Positions 18,536 through 18,685 of a stretch of DNA of 18,685 nucleotides are shown piece by piece (within the stretch, counting starts at the first letter, position 1; every line of letters begins with the position of its first letter). The stretch is taken from positions 1 to 18,685 of the forward strand of contig JAISDN010000007.1 in assembly GCA_031264785.1 (NCBI GenBank). The letters are read 5' to 3'. The notes under the pieces are model-generated. The model saw nothing but the letters and a program-made list of their open reading frames with translations, was not told the origin of the DNA and made no database searches. The DNA is from Candidatus Nomurabacteria bacterium. Its GTDB lineage: Bacteria > Patescibacteriota > Saccharimonadia > Saccharimonadales > Saccharimonadaceae. A program made the position numbers and the translations under genes.

Positions 18536-18685
18536 ATGCAGATTTTTGTGAAAATGCTGACTGGGACGCATATTACTCTGGAGGTTGAGCCGACTGATTT
18601 TATTGGGGTGGTTAAGGAGAAGATTCAGGATAAGGAGGGCTTGCCAGTGGCTCTGCAGACTTTGACTTTTGCTGGCAAGTTGCTG
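18536..18685 (+). CDS. ubiquitin-like protein, N-terminal 50 residues (cut by window edge)
   Basis: The frame opens MQIFVKMLTGTHITLEVEPT and runs off the right edge at residue 50. Aligned by hand with human ubiquitin, 35 of 50 residues are identical with no gaps, including IQDKEG at 30-35 and FAGK at 45-48. This is a beta-grasp ubiquitin, not merely a distant ThiS/MoaD type. Five of the six lysines in this part of ubiquitin are kept (6, 27, 29, 33, 48); Lys11 is Thr. Of the hydrophobic contact patch, Leu8 is kept, but Ile44 is Thr and Arg42 is Thr, so binding of standard ubiquitin readers may differ. The last 26 or so residues, including the Gly-Gly needed for conjugation, lie outside the window. 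The gene has its own promoter and stands alone after the rpoD-kinase unit. Eukaryote-like ubiquitin is rare in bacteria; acquisition by transfer is the likely origin. Confidence 0.92.
   Translation, partial: MQIFVKMLTGTHITLEVEPTDFIGVVKEKIQDKEGLPVALQTLTFAGKLL

Noticed and set aside
1..18685. Alternative genetic code with TGA as glycine or tryptophan (SR1/Gracilibacteria or Absconditabacteria type)
   Set aside because: TGA is the natural stop of argS, rpoD, the DHH-like gene and the Fic/Doc gene at the expected protein ends, and no in-frame TGA occurs in conserved proteins.
18536..18685. Ubiquitin-like frame as a chance or ThiS/MoaD-type beta-grasp protein
   Set aside because: 35 of 50 residues match human ubiquitin without gaps, including the first six residues and IQDKEG; ThiS and MoaD do not share this sequence identity.

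Overview
The window looks like a piece of a small-genome bacterium of the Candidate Phyla Radiation (Patescibacteria), most likely a Saccharibacteria-like member. This is inferred from gene content, not from a marker phylogeny. The supporting signs are a short RpoD without region 1.1, a shortened UvrC, many small conserved-unknown membrane proteins, dense packing with overlapping gene ends, and ordinary use of TGA as a stop. The standard code argues against the SR1/Gracilibacteria code, in which TGA is glycine. All three tRNA genes encode their own CCA end.

Layout. 1-1093: the end of an unknown gene, tRNA-Ser(CGA), and an exported HNH nuclease on the minus strand. 1117-5436: two small exported/membrane proteins, uvrC, secG and a membrane-anchored family 5 solute-binding protein. 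5458-9317: tRNA-Val(CAC), an alpha/beta hydrolase (minus), a surface protein with a C-terminal anchor, tRNA-Leu(GAG), rpsT (minus), and a degenerate DHH-domain protein with a disordered tail. 9337-12396: argS, a 63-residue charged protein and an anchored CapA-type protein, run as an operon. 12393-13366 (minus): an acidic small protein, and a Fic/Doc protein preceded by a previously uncalled 41-residue antitoxin-like gene. 13545-18409: orn, a MmcQ/YjbR protein, a membrane protein (minus), dnaG, rpoD and a P-loop kinase. 18536-18685: the first 50 codons of a gene for an almost eukaryote-like ubiquitin, cut by the window edge.

The main discovery candidate is that ubiquitin gene. 35 of its first 50 residues match human ubiquitin without gaps, by hand alignment. 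It has its own promoter of the type used by the housekeeping genes here, so it looks like a resident gene rather than contamination. The window ends before the C-terminal Gly-Gly and before any neighbouring E1/E2/E3/protease genes, so conjugation cannot be judged.

Three genome-wide habits also stand out. Most promoters carry an extended -10 (TGn-TANNNT). In several genes the hexamer lies exactly 6 nt before the ATG with no Shine-Dalgarno, so the mRNAs should be leaderless. Cytoplasmic proteins are nearly free of cysteine: DnaG and UvrC have lost all their metal-binding cysteines, while most exported proteins have even numbers of cysteines. A short palindromic repeat (ATTCCGGA-tcaag-TCCGGAAT) occurs three times, always upstream of a plus-strand gene; once it supplies the stop codon of one gene and perhaps the ribosome binding site of the next. 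No intergenic stretch exceeds 300 bases.
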